This document shows positions 21,221 through 31,022 of a DNA stretch of 46,658 nt, one piece after another. Source of the stretch: Ectocarpus siliculosus (lineage: Eukaryota > Sar > Phaeophyceae > Ectocarpales > Ectocarpaceae); NCBI GenBank assembly GCA_000310025.1, contig FN648777.1, positions 1 to 46,658 on the forward strand, read 5' to 3'. A model generated the notes under the pieces. It was given only the letters and a program-made list of their open reading frames with translations. It made no database searches and was not told the DNA's origin. Made by a program: the position numbers and the translations under genes. The stretch's first letter is position 1. Each line of letters opens with the position of its first letter.

Positions 21221-21633
21221 CTCCTCAGGATCAAGGAAGAGGAGGACGAGAAAGCGAAGGAGGCAGCAGAGGCAGCGAAGGCAGCAAAGGGTGGCGCGCG
21301 TGCAGCCCCCCAAAAGCCGAAGAAACGGCGGCAGCCGAAACCGGTGGTGGAGGAGGAGGAGGAAGTCGATGAGTCCTGGGATTGGTCGGAACGGGGGATT
21401 TCAGACTTCGACAACACGGACGCGTACAAAAGGCGCAACAAGAAACCCTCGGCAGGGTCCTCTGCTAGCTCGGTGTCGCTATCCCAGAGCGTGCAGGAGA
21501 AAATGCCGTCGCTGGACCAGTTCATGGAGACGATCGGCAGCAACTCCGGGGCCTTCGCGATTGAGCAAGTGGTGGGGACGTGCTTCGATTATGAACTTCC
21601 CCAAAGAGGCAGTACAACTCTTCGTTGATAAAG
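21221..21633 (+). pseudogene. piggyBac-type transposase, N-terminal charged exon
   Basis: After acceptor CCAATGCAG the frame reads IKEEEDEKAKEAAEAAKAAK, a charged helical stretch, then RAAPQKPKKRRQPKP (a basic, nuclear-signal-like patch), an acidic run and WDWSERGISDFDNTDAYKRR. Near 21590 the natural continuation (NFPKEAVQLFVDK) is one frame away from the upstream reading. The piggyBac domain start should read straight into the next exon's TNAYVEH, so an indel is likely here. The donor is AAAG|GTGCGT (21633/21634). Its phase also does not match the next exon cleanly, a second sign of damage. Confidence 0.6.
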
Positions 21634-22397
21634 GTGCGTCTTGTTTTTTTGTGCTGTTTTTTTGTGTCCCGTATTTTGCACCCCGAATGCGCCGGGCACG
21701 AGAGCCGGGCCCGCTCACCCGAAAGTGGATCAGCCACTGTGTCGTACGAAAGTCGACTTCGTACAACGCAAAAAAATAAAAAAAAAATGTTTCCCTCTCC
21801 CTCCTTCATGGATTTGGCCCGCGCTGGCGTTGTTTGTGTTGTAGGCATGAATGTTGTTGAAGACACACACGGCTTTTTTTCCCCTTGACAATTGCAGGTT
21901 GGGAAGAAGGCTTTCTTTGTCCTCCCGTTGACTTTTTTGGGTTATAGGTGCTCGTACATTCTGTTTATATCCGATTGGTCCGTGTGTTTCGACCTCGAGA
22001 TCGTTTTTTCCTCTCCCGGTGCAATTCTGTCTGAACGTCCCTCCTCCCAACGATATGACACACGAGACGCTCGGGTCCAGGGCGTACGAATATACCACAC
22101 TTGTTGACCCCCTATCCCATCTCCCAACTCAACCCAGCCGAAATATCTACCGATGCCGATACACCGAAATCATCATGTTACACCAATGTACAGGACATCA
22201 TTTTCTCTCGGGCGAAACAAATTATAGGTGAAAGGCTGGACCGCACAGAAAGCGCATCACGACCGCATCCCTTGCATGCTTGCGCATACTTGAACCACTC
22301 GTACTGCAGTAGCAGCAAAGAATGCGCAACGAACCTAATAAATTTTCCACCACGTCACCCATTCGCCCATTCCCCTCGTCGTTTGTTCTCCGCCCAG

Positions 22398-22789
22398 ACG
22401 AATGCGTACGTTGAGCATTCCACGACGGAACCGCTAGAGGGTGAGGTTGACCCTCGGCGTAAGCACCAGCGATCGAAGAAAAGGACGCTTGGTCACGTTA
22501 CCTTGGATGATCCCGCCGAGCCAGACCAGGGTAACCCGTTCAACGAGGACAACATCTACGGCATGGTTGGCCTCACGATTATGATGGGACTCACGAAGAA
22601 AACCCGTATGAGAAAGCACTGGAGTACATCAGAACACGACAACTACCCTCTTGTGCGCAAGTGCATGCCGCGAGACAAGTTCGAGCTGCTGTATAGTCGG
22701 TTCATCCACTGTTCCGACGCCAACGCACCCTCGCGGGTCCTCGACGGCGGCACAGAAAACCCGGACTACGACTCCAAGTGGCACATCAG
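22398..22789 (+). pseudogene. piggyBac-type transposase, domain exon 2
   Basis: After TTGTTCTCCGCCCAG the frame reads TNAYVEHSTTEPLEGEVDPR, then NEDNIYGMVGLTIMMGLTKK, KHWSTSEHDNYPLVRKCMPR and FELLYSRFIHCSDANAPS. This is the N-terminal part of the PGBD domain (the region where family members read TNxY ... hxGhxhxMGhxxxP ... W ... M...F). It ends HIR in phase 2 at donor CACATCAG|GTGAGA and joins exactly to 23192. No internal stop. Confidence 0.8.
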
Positions 22790-23191
22790 GTGAGACTGGC
22801 GGTTTGTATCCCTTTCTGGTTGGTTGTGGTTGGCCTTCGTCTGGTACCCGTTCCTCCGTTTCAAAGACGTGACAAGATCCCCAGCACCCTTCACTCTCGG
22901 CAATCCGTCACCGTCGCGTGCGAGCGAAAATCGGTGTATGTCTGTATTTTTTTTTACTAATAGTTTTTTTTTTAGTCCGTTGCGTTGAATTTGGCGTATA
23001 CATGAGGACGGCACTAAGGTTAATAAAGCCTTTCCCCGCCGACCGTGATGTCCCCGCTTGCATTCGGGGCCAGGTACACGCGTGCCGTCAGTGTATCTGG
23101 TACGTTCGGGGAGATGACGTCCGTCCACACTGTCACTTATTCTATCGCGTGTTCTGTCGTCACCACCCGTGCCTTCGTCACATCTCGGCAG

Positions 23192-23337
23192 GTTGCTGGA
23201 GGAAATTCTGAACAAAGCCTGGGCGGAAAACATGGACATCAACCAGTGGCTGGCCTATGACGAGCAGATGGTTAAGAGTGTTTCGACGTTCTCCAAGTTC
23301 CTCCAGAGGTTTAACCCCTTGAAGCCGATCACTAACG
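23192..23337 (+). pseudogene. piggyBac-type transposase, domain exon 3
   Basis: Acceptor CATCTCGGCAG; reads LLEEILNKAWAENMDINQWL, then AYDEQMVKSVSTF and FNPLKPITNG. This corresponds to the PGBD stretch with the conserved DExM and the P-x-KPIKxG motif just before the first catalytic Asp. It enters in phase 2 and leaves in phase 1 at ACTAACG|GTGACT, matching both neighbours. The intron after it is 628 nt. Confidence 0.8.
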
Positions 23338-23965
23338 GTGACTTCCACAATATTTTCGGTGTTTGTTTCTTGTGACAATCGACGCGACTAGTATGTCGTC
23401 CGCGTTGCTTGGCTGAACCTCTCTTTTTTCACTGGGTAGTTTCAGAGCTGTTTGATCTTGTTTTATGATAATATTGGTTGTTTGAACACAAATTCGGGGA
23501 ATTTACATCGCTTTCAGCTTTTTTCCTCTTGGATTGCCTTACATACGCAGCGGCAGGGCGAGGCAGTACGTTTTTTCTTCTTCTTTCGCGGTCGGCTTGG
23601 ATAGTGTTGTGCCCCGACTGGGGCAGAACCCGGTTCACGCCTCCCGGGACTGGGATACACGGCCGGTTCCACTTCCATCTGTCTTGTATCAGAGTATGCA
23701 TTTGGGTTTGACACACGGCACCCAAGACCTGGAGGGCAAATCGTGATATTATTCGTACGCAGCAAAGCCGGTGGCACGGCGCCCACAGAATCATGGGGTA
23801 CCTCATATTACATTATACATGTATACCAGAGGCGAGCCCCCCCGTTTACCCGGGTACAGGTTCCAACCCGCAGATACCCGGTGCCAGTTTATCGAGCCGG
23901 GGAAAAACCCTAGTCGTGGGTGACCTTATTTTCCCGCCGGGTTTCCCTCCTCGCTGTAACAACAG

Positions 23966-24464
23966 GTATCAAAATGTGGGCTCTGTGCGATGTAGAGGGG
24001 TACTGCTTAAAATCGCGCGTCGACGGGGGGATGACCGGAGACCCGAACCTGCGTCAATGGATGGACTGCCCACTCGGGCGCACGACGCGTCAGGTGCTTT
24101 GGGTGCTGCTTGGCGCGAGCCCGGTGTTGAAGGAGAACCTCATTGGATCCGGGGTTTACATCGCCATGGACAACCATTTCACCAACCCGACGCTGTTCGA
24201 GTGCTTGGCGGCCCACGACATCTTTGCGGTTGGCACGTGCCGTTCCGATCGAACGGCCGGAGCGGTGCCATACCTCAAGAGCCTTGACCACAAGCTTGTC
24301 GAACGTGGTGACATGCAGTTCTGCCGGTCGGGAGAGGTCGCGTTTGTGCAGTGGAAGGACTAGAAATATGTCCTCCTGTGTAGCACCATCCACATCGGGC
24401 AGCCGGGCGAGGGGGAGGAGCTGGTGGATGGTGGGGTCAACCACTTCAAACCTCTTCCGCTCCA
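23966..24464 (+). pseudogene. piggyBac-type transposase, catalytic exon with in-frame TAG
   Basis: Acceptor TAACAACAG; reads IKMWALCDVEGYC, with the first catalytic aspartate (the conserved CD-x-x-GY), then GVYIAMDNHFTNPTLFECLA, with the second (the DN-(F/Y)-(F/Y)-T-S/N motif), then VAFVQWKD. A TAG at 24361-24363 interrupts the frame, which otherwise continues KYVLLCSTIHIGQPGEGEEL to donor TCCA|GTGAGT. The W-K-D-x-x-V-x-h-L-S-T block is typical, so the stop is a nonsense change within a conserved block rather than the natural end. Confidence 0.85.
24361..24363 (+). other. Premature TAG within transposase exon
   Basis: The stop lies between WKD and KYVLLCST, inside a conserved block of the family, with the frame remaining open and family-like on both sides to the next donor. 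A single base change would explain it. Confidence 0.8.
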
Positions 24465-24669
24465 GTGAGTATATGCGGATTTGGGTTCCTTTCAGTTCTT
24501 TCGCCCTGCCGCCTTCTATTGTCCATGTGATGAAAAATAGATCAACTCCCCGCCTACCTTCTAACAAGTACCAGTAAATAACTCTGTGATGTTGTGTCTT
24601 TTGTATGGGAAGGGGGCGTTATTGTTTTGTCGTTTCGCGCTACGTTCTCGTGTCCTAACCCAAACCCTG

Positions 24670-24730
24670 TCCTTGCCACAAAACGAAATTGTGTCTCCCA
24701 CCTGCCCTGTACAATATAGACTCTGTGTGT
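24670..24730. repeat. Duplicated intron segment (pair at 25771-25830)
   Basis: CCTTGCCACAA(A/C)ACG(A/C)AATTG followed by CTCCCACCTGCCCTGTA(C/A)AATATAG occurs at about 24671-24719 and again at about 25770-25817. Both lie in the long intron after the catalytic exon, on either side of the gap and tandem repeat, showing local duplication. Confidence 0.75.
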
Positions 24731-24835
24731 CTATTTTTTTTGTCGAACGTGTGTGTGTGTGTGTGTCCAAGGGTCAACGTGAAACAAAATTCAAGAGACA
24801 TAAACAAGGCCCACAAATCGAAAATCGTGGTGGTG

Positions 24836-25230
24836 GTGGGGGGATTTTGGGGGGGGGGTACTCTGATTTCTGTATATTTGCGTAAGGGGCACCGTGGACA
24901 TAAAACCCTCTGCAGTCGGGGGGGGGGGGGGGGGTTTTTTTTTCCCAAAAAAACCCCCTTATAATTTTTTTTTAATCAAANNNNNNNNNNNNNNNNNNNN
25001 NNNNNNNNNNNNNNNNNNNNNNNNNNNNNNNNNNNNNNNNNNNNNNNNNNNNNNNNNNNNNNNNNNNNNNNNNNNNNNNNNNNNNNNNNNNNNNNNNNNN
25101 NNNNNNNNNNNNNNNNNNNNNNNNGGGGGGGGGGGGGGGGGGCTTATTTTCGGGAACAAAGCCCATTATATTATTTTTTATACAAGACAGAAATGGAATG
25201 GAAATTCCCCTCCCGCGGGGGGGGGGGGCA
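24836..25230. other. Assembly gap (144 N) with homopolymer flanks
   Basis: N run at 24981-25124. The left flank is G-run, T-run, CCC, A-run, C-run and ATAATTTTTTTTTAATCAAA; the right flank is 18 G, then CTTATTTTCGGGAACAAAGC and TTATATTATTTTTT, which looks like the same text at different quality. Another G-run lies at 25216-25228. Sequence here should not be trusted. Confidence 0.9.
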
Positions 25231-25250
25231 CGTGTCCGGATTTATTTTTC

Positions 25251-25697
25251 AGGTAAACCCTTGGTGTGTCTTTGATATTACCATCGACCGCGCTAACCAG
25301 CTAGCCAATGAAAACACGCCAGTCTCAGTGCGGTTGAAAACACAAAATACCTCTAAATGCCATGAAATGGGACCCCGTGAGCGGACGGCAATTTATTTTT
25401 CAGGTAAACCCTTGGTGTGTCTTTGATATTACCATCGACCGCGCTAACCGGCTAGCCAATGAAAACACGCCAGTCTCAGTGCGGTTGAAAACACAAAATA
25501 CCTCTAAATGCCATGAAATGGGACCCCGTGAGCGGACGGCAATTTATTTTTCAGGTAAACCCTTGGTGTGTCTTTGATATTACCATCGACCGCGCTAACC
25601 GGCTAGCCAATGAAAACACGCCAGTCTCAGTGCGGTTGAAAACACAAAATACCTCTAAATGCCATGAAGTGGGACCCCGTGAGCGGGCGGCATGGGG
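25251..25697 (+). repeat. Tandem repeat, three copies of a 151-bp unit
   Basis: AGGTAAACCCTTGGTGTGTC starts at 25251, 25402 and 25553, exactly 151 bp apart. The units differ by only a few substitutions (AACCAGCTAG/AACCGGCTAG; GAAATGGG/GAAGTGGG). Each contains CCAATGAAAACACGCCAGTC and GGGACCCCGTGAGCGG. A diverged inverted copy lies at 17676-17795. The near identity indicates recent expansion. Confidence 0.95.
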
Positions 25698-25959
25698 GAG
25701 GCTGTGTGTGTGTGTGTTTGTGTGTATGTTTTTTTCTTTCGTGATTTGTTCCGCCCTGCCTTCATGTGCCCTTGCCACAACACGCAATTGAACCTCCCAC
25801 CTGCCCTGTAAAATATAGCCCCTGTGATGCTGCGCCGTTTTATTGAGGGGGCCGATTACTCCGTACGTCATTATGTCTCTGCTTTGTGCAAAATGTTATT
25901 ATACTCCCTTTCCTGTCCATCCCGATGTATGTTTGTTTTCCCCAATACCATGGAAGGAT

Positions 25960-26265
25960 GCGGAAAGCCGGGAGCGAAGGAAAAGGACTGCATACCGAGC
26001 AGCCGAGCATGCGCAAGGACTATGTTCGGGAAATGGGGGGAGTCGATACGGCCGAGCAACAGAACGGATCGCACACACACGACCACAAGTCGTACAACAA
26101 TCACTGGCGACACGTCATGGAGGCTAAGATAGAGCAGGCCTTGACCAACGCTTATCAGATTTTCAAGAAGGGGGTTCGTATGTTGCACAAGGAGGCGGAG
26201 GGCAGCCTGGTGATAGCGCGGAAGCATGCCTCGATTGACAGGGTACAAGAGTTGGAGGGTGCTGT
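25960..26265 (+). pseudogene. piggyBac-type transposase, exon with third catalytic Asp
   Basis: Reads EQPSMRKDYVREMGGVDTAE, then HKSYNNHWRHVMEAKIEQAL and TNAYQIFKK. GGVD carries the third catalytic aspartate of the family; the nearby conserved Asp is replaced by Glu (TAEQ). The exon start is uncertain (several AGs between 25956 and 26010). The frame continues to GAVCRC and stops at 26276, while the family-like C-terminus continues in a frame one base away, so a frame break lies near 26265. Confidence 0.75.
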
Positions 26266-26640
26266 GTGTCGGTGTTGAACAGGCTGGCGAAAGTAGAGCG
26301 GGCTGTTTGGGACGAGGCGATGGCGACATTTCTGATGACCAGGTGTACCGAGGGTAACGTTGGCAAGGGCGGGAAGAAACGGAGACGGCGTACGTCGCGC
26401 GGGCCTGTGTGGGGTAGCGTCAAGCTAAAGAATGCCAGGGGCTGCATGAACCCTATATGCGATAAGAGGTCCACAAGCGGCTGCATTTGCACAGAGCACT
26501 ATACGAATGGGGGTGAGTCAGGGGTGTTGATGTGCCAGGAGTGCTACTTGGACGACCATGCTTACAGCGGGGCGGCCCGTGCCCACTGGGAAGGCATAGA
26601 CGGTACGCGTACTACAGTAGAAAGACATTTTTGTGGATTA
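26266..26640 (+). pseudogene. piggyBac-type transposase, Cys-rich C-terminal finger
   Basis: Reads LNRLAKVERAVWDEAMATFL, then a basic patch (GKGGKKRRRRTSRG) and MNPICDKRSTSGCICTEHY...GVLMCQECYLDDH, a C-x-x-C / C-x-x-C / H pattern typical of the RING- or PHD-like zinc-binding tail of piggyBac transposases. It is out of frame with the preceding exon by one base. A donor-like TTAG|GTAAGA lies at 26640, or the protein ends at TGA near 26677. Confidence 0.7.
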
Positions 26641-26679
26641 GGTAAGATTCCTTGCGTCTGCGGACTTTATTTTTACTGA

Positions 26680-27210
26680 TTCATGTTGGCATTCGTGACT
26701 TTGTTGGTGTCGGGCCACTCCTCCAGTAGAGCAAAAATATATACTTCAAAGTTACGTATAATTGCTACCCTGTCCTGTCGTCGTTATATAACACGAAGTT
26801 TGGTAGCGGTACAAGACACTGCGAGGTCAGCGGTTGCGCATTCCGTTCCGAGAATGAATACGAAAAATACAGGTTCCCCACGCTTTCCTGGCTTCTGTCA
26901 GGCTGTCAGCATGGCAATCAGGGATGCCTCTCGAAAGCCCAAAAGACACATCGTGGGCACCCCCTGCATGTGGCGTTTTCCCCGAGGTGTCGCGTGTTGC
27001 ACAAACTGATACAGTTCATCCCGGTTTTCTTTATCTCTCTCCACTGTCACAAAAAGCAAGAAAACAACTCCCCTTGTCGACGTCCGTTTTCGCCCCACGT
27101 ACGCACGCATCGCAGCCCTTCATTATTTGAACGTCATGCCACGGCAGTATCGCAACGCGTCCCCTCGTCTTCCACCCCCGTTCGCTACAATAACCGAAAC
27201 CTTTCAAGAT
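26680..27210. other. Intergenic, nothing supported
   Basis: Between the end of the transposase remnant (plus) and the 3' end of the minus-strand gene at 27212. No frame with convincing composition and no repeat recognised. Confidence 0.5.
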
Positions 27211-27211
27211 T

Positions 27212-28041
27212 CTACGGCGGCGATGCATGCAGCGCGTTGACGACGGGCTCCGGCAGGGGGGCGTCGCCGGGCCAAATTGCACGACACGCCTGCGTGAAGC
27301 ACTCCTTCCGTGCTAGCTGGACCCCGCGCCCTCTGGCGTTCAGGGCAACGCCGGTTTCGTAGCACGCCTGCCAACACGAAAACAGCGACACACCGGCACA
27401 GCACCGAAAACATATTTCAAGAGGCTACCTTCGGGGGTTAGGGTTAGGGTTAGTAGGTGGATTGGTCAAAATAGCCCAATTGTTGCCGGGGTACACCTTG
27501 CACGTACAACTGTAGGAAACCTACATGAACCCAAACTAAATCCGATGTTATGTAGAGCAGCACGACAGCAGGCGATCGCAGGGGACCTCTAGCTTGTTCA
27601 GACACGGAAGGCCAGCAAGTCCAACCTGGGAAAAGGGCTTGCAGGAGCAGCAGCAGCAGCAAAACTAACCTGGTTCCGAAGATTCTTGGAGGTTGTTGCT
27701 TCGACCCCCGCACGCGCATCGGCGGCGTCGAGGTCAATGTGGGCGATGTGGTGGGCATGGTGACGGCCGCACAACCCAGCATGCGCCCGTGCCGCGGCTT
27801 GCCTGTCCTTGACATCCTTTATCTCGGGCAGGGGTCCGGGGATCTCGTTCCCATGTAGGCAAAAACGGCGCCCAACTGCTTTTGCGGCAGCCTCCGTGGC
27901 GCCACGATACATTTCCGGGGTCGCGGCTGCGATAGACAGCAGCGCCTCGGAAATAGCATGCGGGTTGTCCGTCGCATGGTGTTCGCTAGCCATTGCCTCC
28001 CAATACGCTATAACCTGCCCCTCATCCATTGTGTGTGCCAT
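27212..28041 (-). CDS. Two-exon gene, 175-aa protein of unknown family
   Basis: Exon 1 runs from ATG at 28041 to 27670 (124 codons, MAHTMDEGQVIAYWEAMASE ... TTSKNLRNQ) and ends in phase 0 at a consensus donor (ACCAG|GTTAGT). Exon 2 runs from 27367 (after GTGTTGGCAG) to TAG at 27212: ACYETGVALNARGRGVQLAR, then KECFTQACRAIWPGDAPLPE and VVNALHASPP. Phase 0 joins phase 0. The protein is small, soluble and helix-prone, with a His/Cys cluster (LCGRHHAHHIAHIDLDAADA) that could bind metal, which is inference only. No signal peptide or membrane segment. The 302-nt intron contains an interstitial telomere tract. Confidence 0.65.
27434..27453 (+). repeat. Interstitial telomere repeat inside an intron
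   Basis: GGGTTAGGGTTAGGGTTAG, three TTAGGG units, in the intron of the minus-strand gene 27212-28041. Its orientation is opposite to the chromosome-end tract at 1-133. Confidence 0.9.
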
Positions 28042-29740
28042 GCTGGTGTCTCGTGTCTCAGTGTGTGTAACAAGCGGACCCAGCAGTCACGCCTCAGTCT
28101 AAACTCAGATACTGTTATCCTCACTGCTAACCTTACTACCAGTTCCCCAGTCTGTGAAATGGTACGTTTCTCTCTCCAACTATCTCTCCCCTCCATACTA
28201 TTTCTAGTTGTTTGCACCCCACGGACGATTTCCCGCTTGAGAATTTGTGCGAAAGACTGCTGCCCTCCTGGTATATGTTTAGCACAGCAGCCGCAGATCT
28301 AGTATCGTGACATCCGAGCGCGGACAACGATATTCAGCACGGTCGATACCTTTCTTTGACGAACACAGGGGGCACACATAGGAATAATAGCGTCTAACTC
28401 TACAATACAAAAGAGTTAGTTGCTATAGCTGCTGCTGCTGCTCGTCTTGTTTTTTCCCTCTAGACTACGACGGAGTGGACGGATTCAGGGAGATGAGATA
28501 TACATATGTCTGTCTACACACGTAGGACCTAAAGGAAACTGAAAACGTGTGTGTTTGGGTCATTTGGTCGTGTGATGAGTATGGAACTTCGCTGTAAGGT
28601 GGGAAGCTCCGCGGCATCCTGATCGTTGTTGGTGCTTGTGCTGTTGTACTACTGCTGTACTGTCTGCTGTTGTTGGTGCTGTACACTCTGTGCTGCTCTG
28701 TCTCTGTCTATTGCACCCAACACGAAAAAGCAACTCGCTTGTGGGGCGGCCGATGAGCAGTTGAGATTGTATCTATGAATACGGCATCCAAAACCTGACC
28801 TACAGCAGTACAGGGCAACTCCATTCCGCTCTAGGTGCGGTAGAGAGACGGAATGGCTCTATATCGCAACGCCCGCCCGGTGTCTGTTTTTGTTTTTTTT
28901 CTAGTATTTTCCGCTCCAGCAGCAAGTTGTCCCAACATTGTGATAAGTATCGTCGCGGTGCCTGTCTGAAGCTCTCCAGTTTTTTAGCAGTTAATAATAT
29001 CGAGGGCGCACAACGCGACACGCTCGCTCACCGAGCACGACAAAGCTGTCACAGAGTAGATGACATATGTAAGATATCACACCCCCTCAACACTTGTTAA
29101 TTTTCAAACCTCGATTACTCCACACAGCAGAAAGCATGGCCGGGCGACGTTGGAACCGATAGCTTTCCGAAGACAAACGTATCGTTTGACACCCATCCTC
29201 CTCGTCGTCGTGGACTCTCATTATTAGCTGTGATTGATTATTGATGAAAGGGGTTGTGATACATAATGTCCGCTACTACATACAGGTACATGCACTGCAT
29301 GTGATACATAAGAATAAGGAGCGCCCTCCTACCAGTTAGTTAAATACAGTCGGTAGTCCTCAATAGCTAGCGCGGTAGGTAGTGACAAGAGGTTTTGGTG
29401 GCGCTATAGAGGGCAGTGCCGTTATTCCTATTAGGGATTTGTACTGAGAAATGCATTTATTTGTGCCAAACGATTTCGATGCCGCTTTAGAGGTCATTCC
29501 GCCATTAAGGGTACCGTTAAATAATGAGGACCGCCGACTGTAGTTGAATTGAAACCTCTCATTACCCATCCTTGAATAAGTCGTTTCTGAAGCAAAAGAA
29601 GCATGGAATTTTTGAGGCGACTTCACGCGCACCCGAAAAAACCGTCAGTCTTCGACCGGCACTTCTCACTACACCCATCCATGCTTATGCACTTTTTTGT
29701 GGCGAGCGACTCCATTGGTTCTTTCAAGAATCCCGCTAAA
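28042..29740. other. Intergenic; CTG microsatellite, no gene seen
   Basis: 28427-28441 is (GCT)5. The 28620-28690 region is rich in TGCTGT/GTTGTTG. 28940-28975 (AAGTATCGTCGCGGTGCCTGTCTGAAG) matches 15710-15736 (GAGTATCGTCGCGTTGCCTGTCTGAAG), another shared dispersed fragment. A pair of related blocks, 29345-29420 and 29400-29545, mention GCCGCTATAGAGGGCAGT/GCCGCTTTAGAGGTCATT on either side of a turn (inverted remnant). No coding frame is convincing. Confidence 0.45.
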
Positions 29741-29753
29741 AGACCCATGTTTA

Positions 29754-31022
29754 GACCCATGTTTATGGTCGTCAAATCTTTGCGAAAATGTTTATATTTT
29801 CAAACATTTGCGGACAAAGAATTTCGTTTCACTGTTTATGGGAGAAAATCTTCGGCAAAATATTCTCAAACATTTTGAAACGGGGCAAAAGTCGCTCGTT
29901 TGACAAAATATTCTCAAACATTTCGAAATGGGGCAGGTCGCGAAAATGTTTCCCAAGAGCGGCGAGAATAGTAGCCGACCGCCCCTTCCGTCCTAAACAC
30001 CAACCACTGCGCAGCGCACACTCAACGTAGCAAGCTCATAGAGGGATCCGGGCAACCCTAGAGTCACCGTGTCAATGTGTTGCCGGCTGATACATGGCGG
30101 GAGCTCGTCAAGCGTGCACAAAAAAACAAACGGACAGGGGTGGTTTGGAGGGCACGGAGACAGCGTGGTTTGTGTCTCCGAACGGCAAAAAGTCGGCTGC
30201 TTGAGAGGAGAGGTGAGCACAAAACTATCCAGCTCTCGTCCTCTAGACCATCGATTCATGTTTTGTTTTCTTGGGTGTCTTCTTCATCAACGGCTCTCAT
30301 CCGGGTGTGCGTGGTTCAGCAGTGGACGTACTCAACAGGCAGGGAGGCGCGTCGCTGTGAACTCGATGTGTTAAAAAAGTCTTTCTTGGGACGGAGGAAC
30401 AAGTCCTCTATATTCAAGTGAAAAAATAGACCGAAAAAAACGTTGTGTCCACAACTTTGCGCGCACAACGATGTGCCTCCCTGCCCGTTGAGCGCGGCCA
30501 CTGCCAACCCACGCACAACCGGATGAGAGTCGTTGATGGAGAAGACACCCAAGAAGACAAAATATGAATCGATGGTCTAGAGGACGAGAGCTGGATAGTT
30601 TTGTACTCACATGTCCGTCCAAGCGGCCGACTTTTTGCCGTTGGGAAGCGCTGACGCACGTTTTGGTCTCTTTTTGACACCGAGAACATTTTTTCTCGCA
30701 CGCCCGGAGCGCTATCGCCACATACATATTGGCGGGCACAGCATCAGCTCAGTGCATCAAGGGTTGTGGGGAGCCCTTTGCGAGCTCGTTACATTCGGTT
30801 TCCATGACGCATTTGTGGTTTGTCTGTCACAAATCGTTTGGTAGCAGTAGACCACGATTCCCGCCGCACGTGCGATGCATTTCGAGAAAACCACACGATA
30901 AAGATTTTTTTGCCCATAAAAACGGTACTCAAATGTTCCTCTGGCAGATATTATACTCGCGCGCAAATGTTTGACAACATTTGAAGATTTTTTTCAAAGA
31001 TTTGGCGACCATAAACATGGGT
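29754..31022. mobile_element. Foldback element, unit 1
   Basis: A non-coding unit of about 1.27 kb, whose ends are inverted copies: GACCCATGTTTATGGTCG...CAAATCTTTG at 29754 and CAAAGATTTGGCGACCATAA followed by ACATGGGTC ending at 31022. Inside, long imperfect inverted arms continue: 30184-30320 (GGCAAAAAGTCGGCTGCTTG ... CCATCGATTCATGTTTTG) pairs with 30510-30650 (GAATCGATGGTCTAGAGGAC ... CGGCCGACTTTTTGCC). It is therefore a foldback-type element with a central spacer near 30330-30500. Open frames inside are palindrome shadows. Confidence 0.8.

Larger units (their letters stand above)
20412..26640 (+). mobile_element. Degenerate piggyBac-type transposon gene region
   Basis: A plus-strand multi-exon gene encoding a piggyBac (PGBD) transposase. 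Recognisable parts in order: an acidic N-terminus, the TNAYVEH segment that opens the conserved region, LKPITNG|IKMWALCD with the first catalytic Asp, AMDNHFTNP with the second, GGVDTAEQQ with the third, and a Cys-rich C-terminal finger. Exons: about 20412-20621, 21221-21633, 22398-22789, 23192-23337, 23966-24464, about 25960-26265 and 26266-26640. Breaks: a frame change near 21590, TAG at 24361-24363, and a frame change near 26265. TTAA-flanked TIRs could not be assigned. An assembly gap and a tandem repeat occupy the intron after 24464. Confidence 0.8.

Noticed and set aside
24894-25256. Frame running through the N gap
   Set aside because: It contains 144 unknown bases and G homopolymers.
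27204-27413. Minus-strand frame starting MFSVLCRCVAVFVLAGV (secreted-like)
   Set aside because: It overlaps exon 2 of 27212-28041 in another frame and crosses its acceptor; the spliced reading joins in phase with a long first exon.
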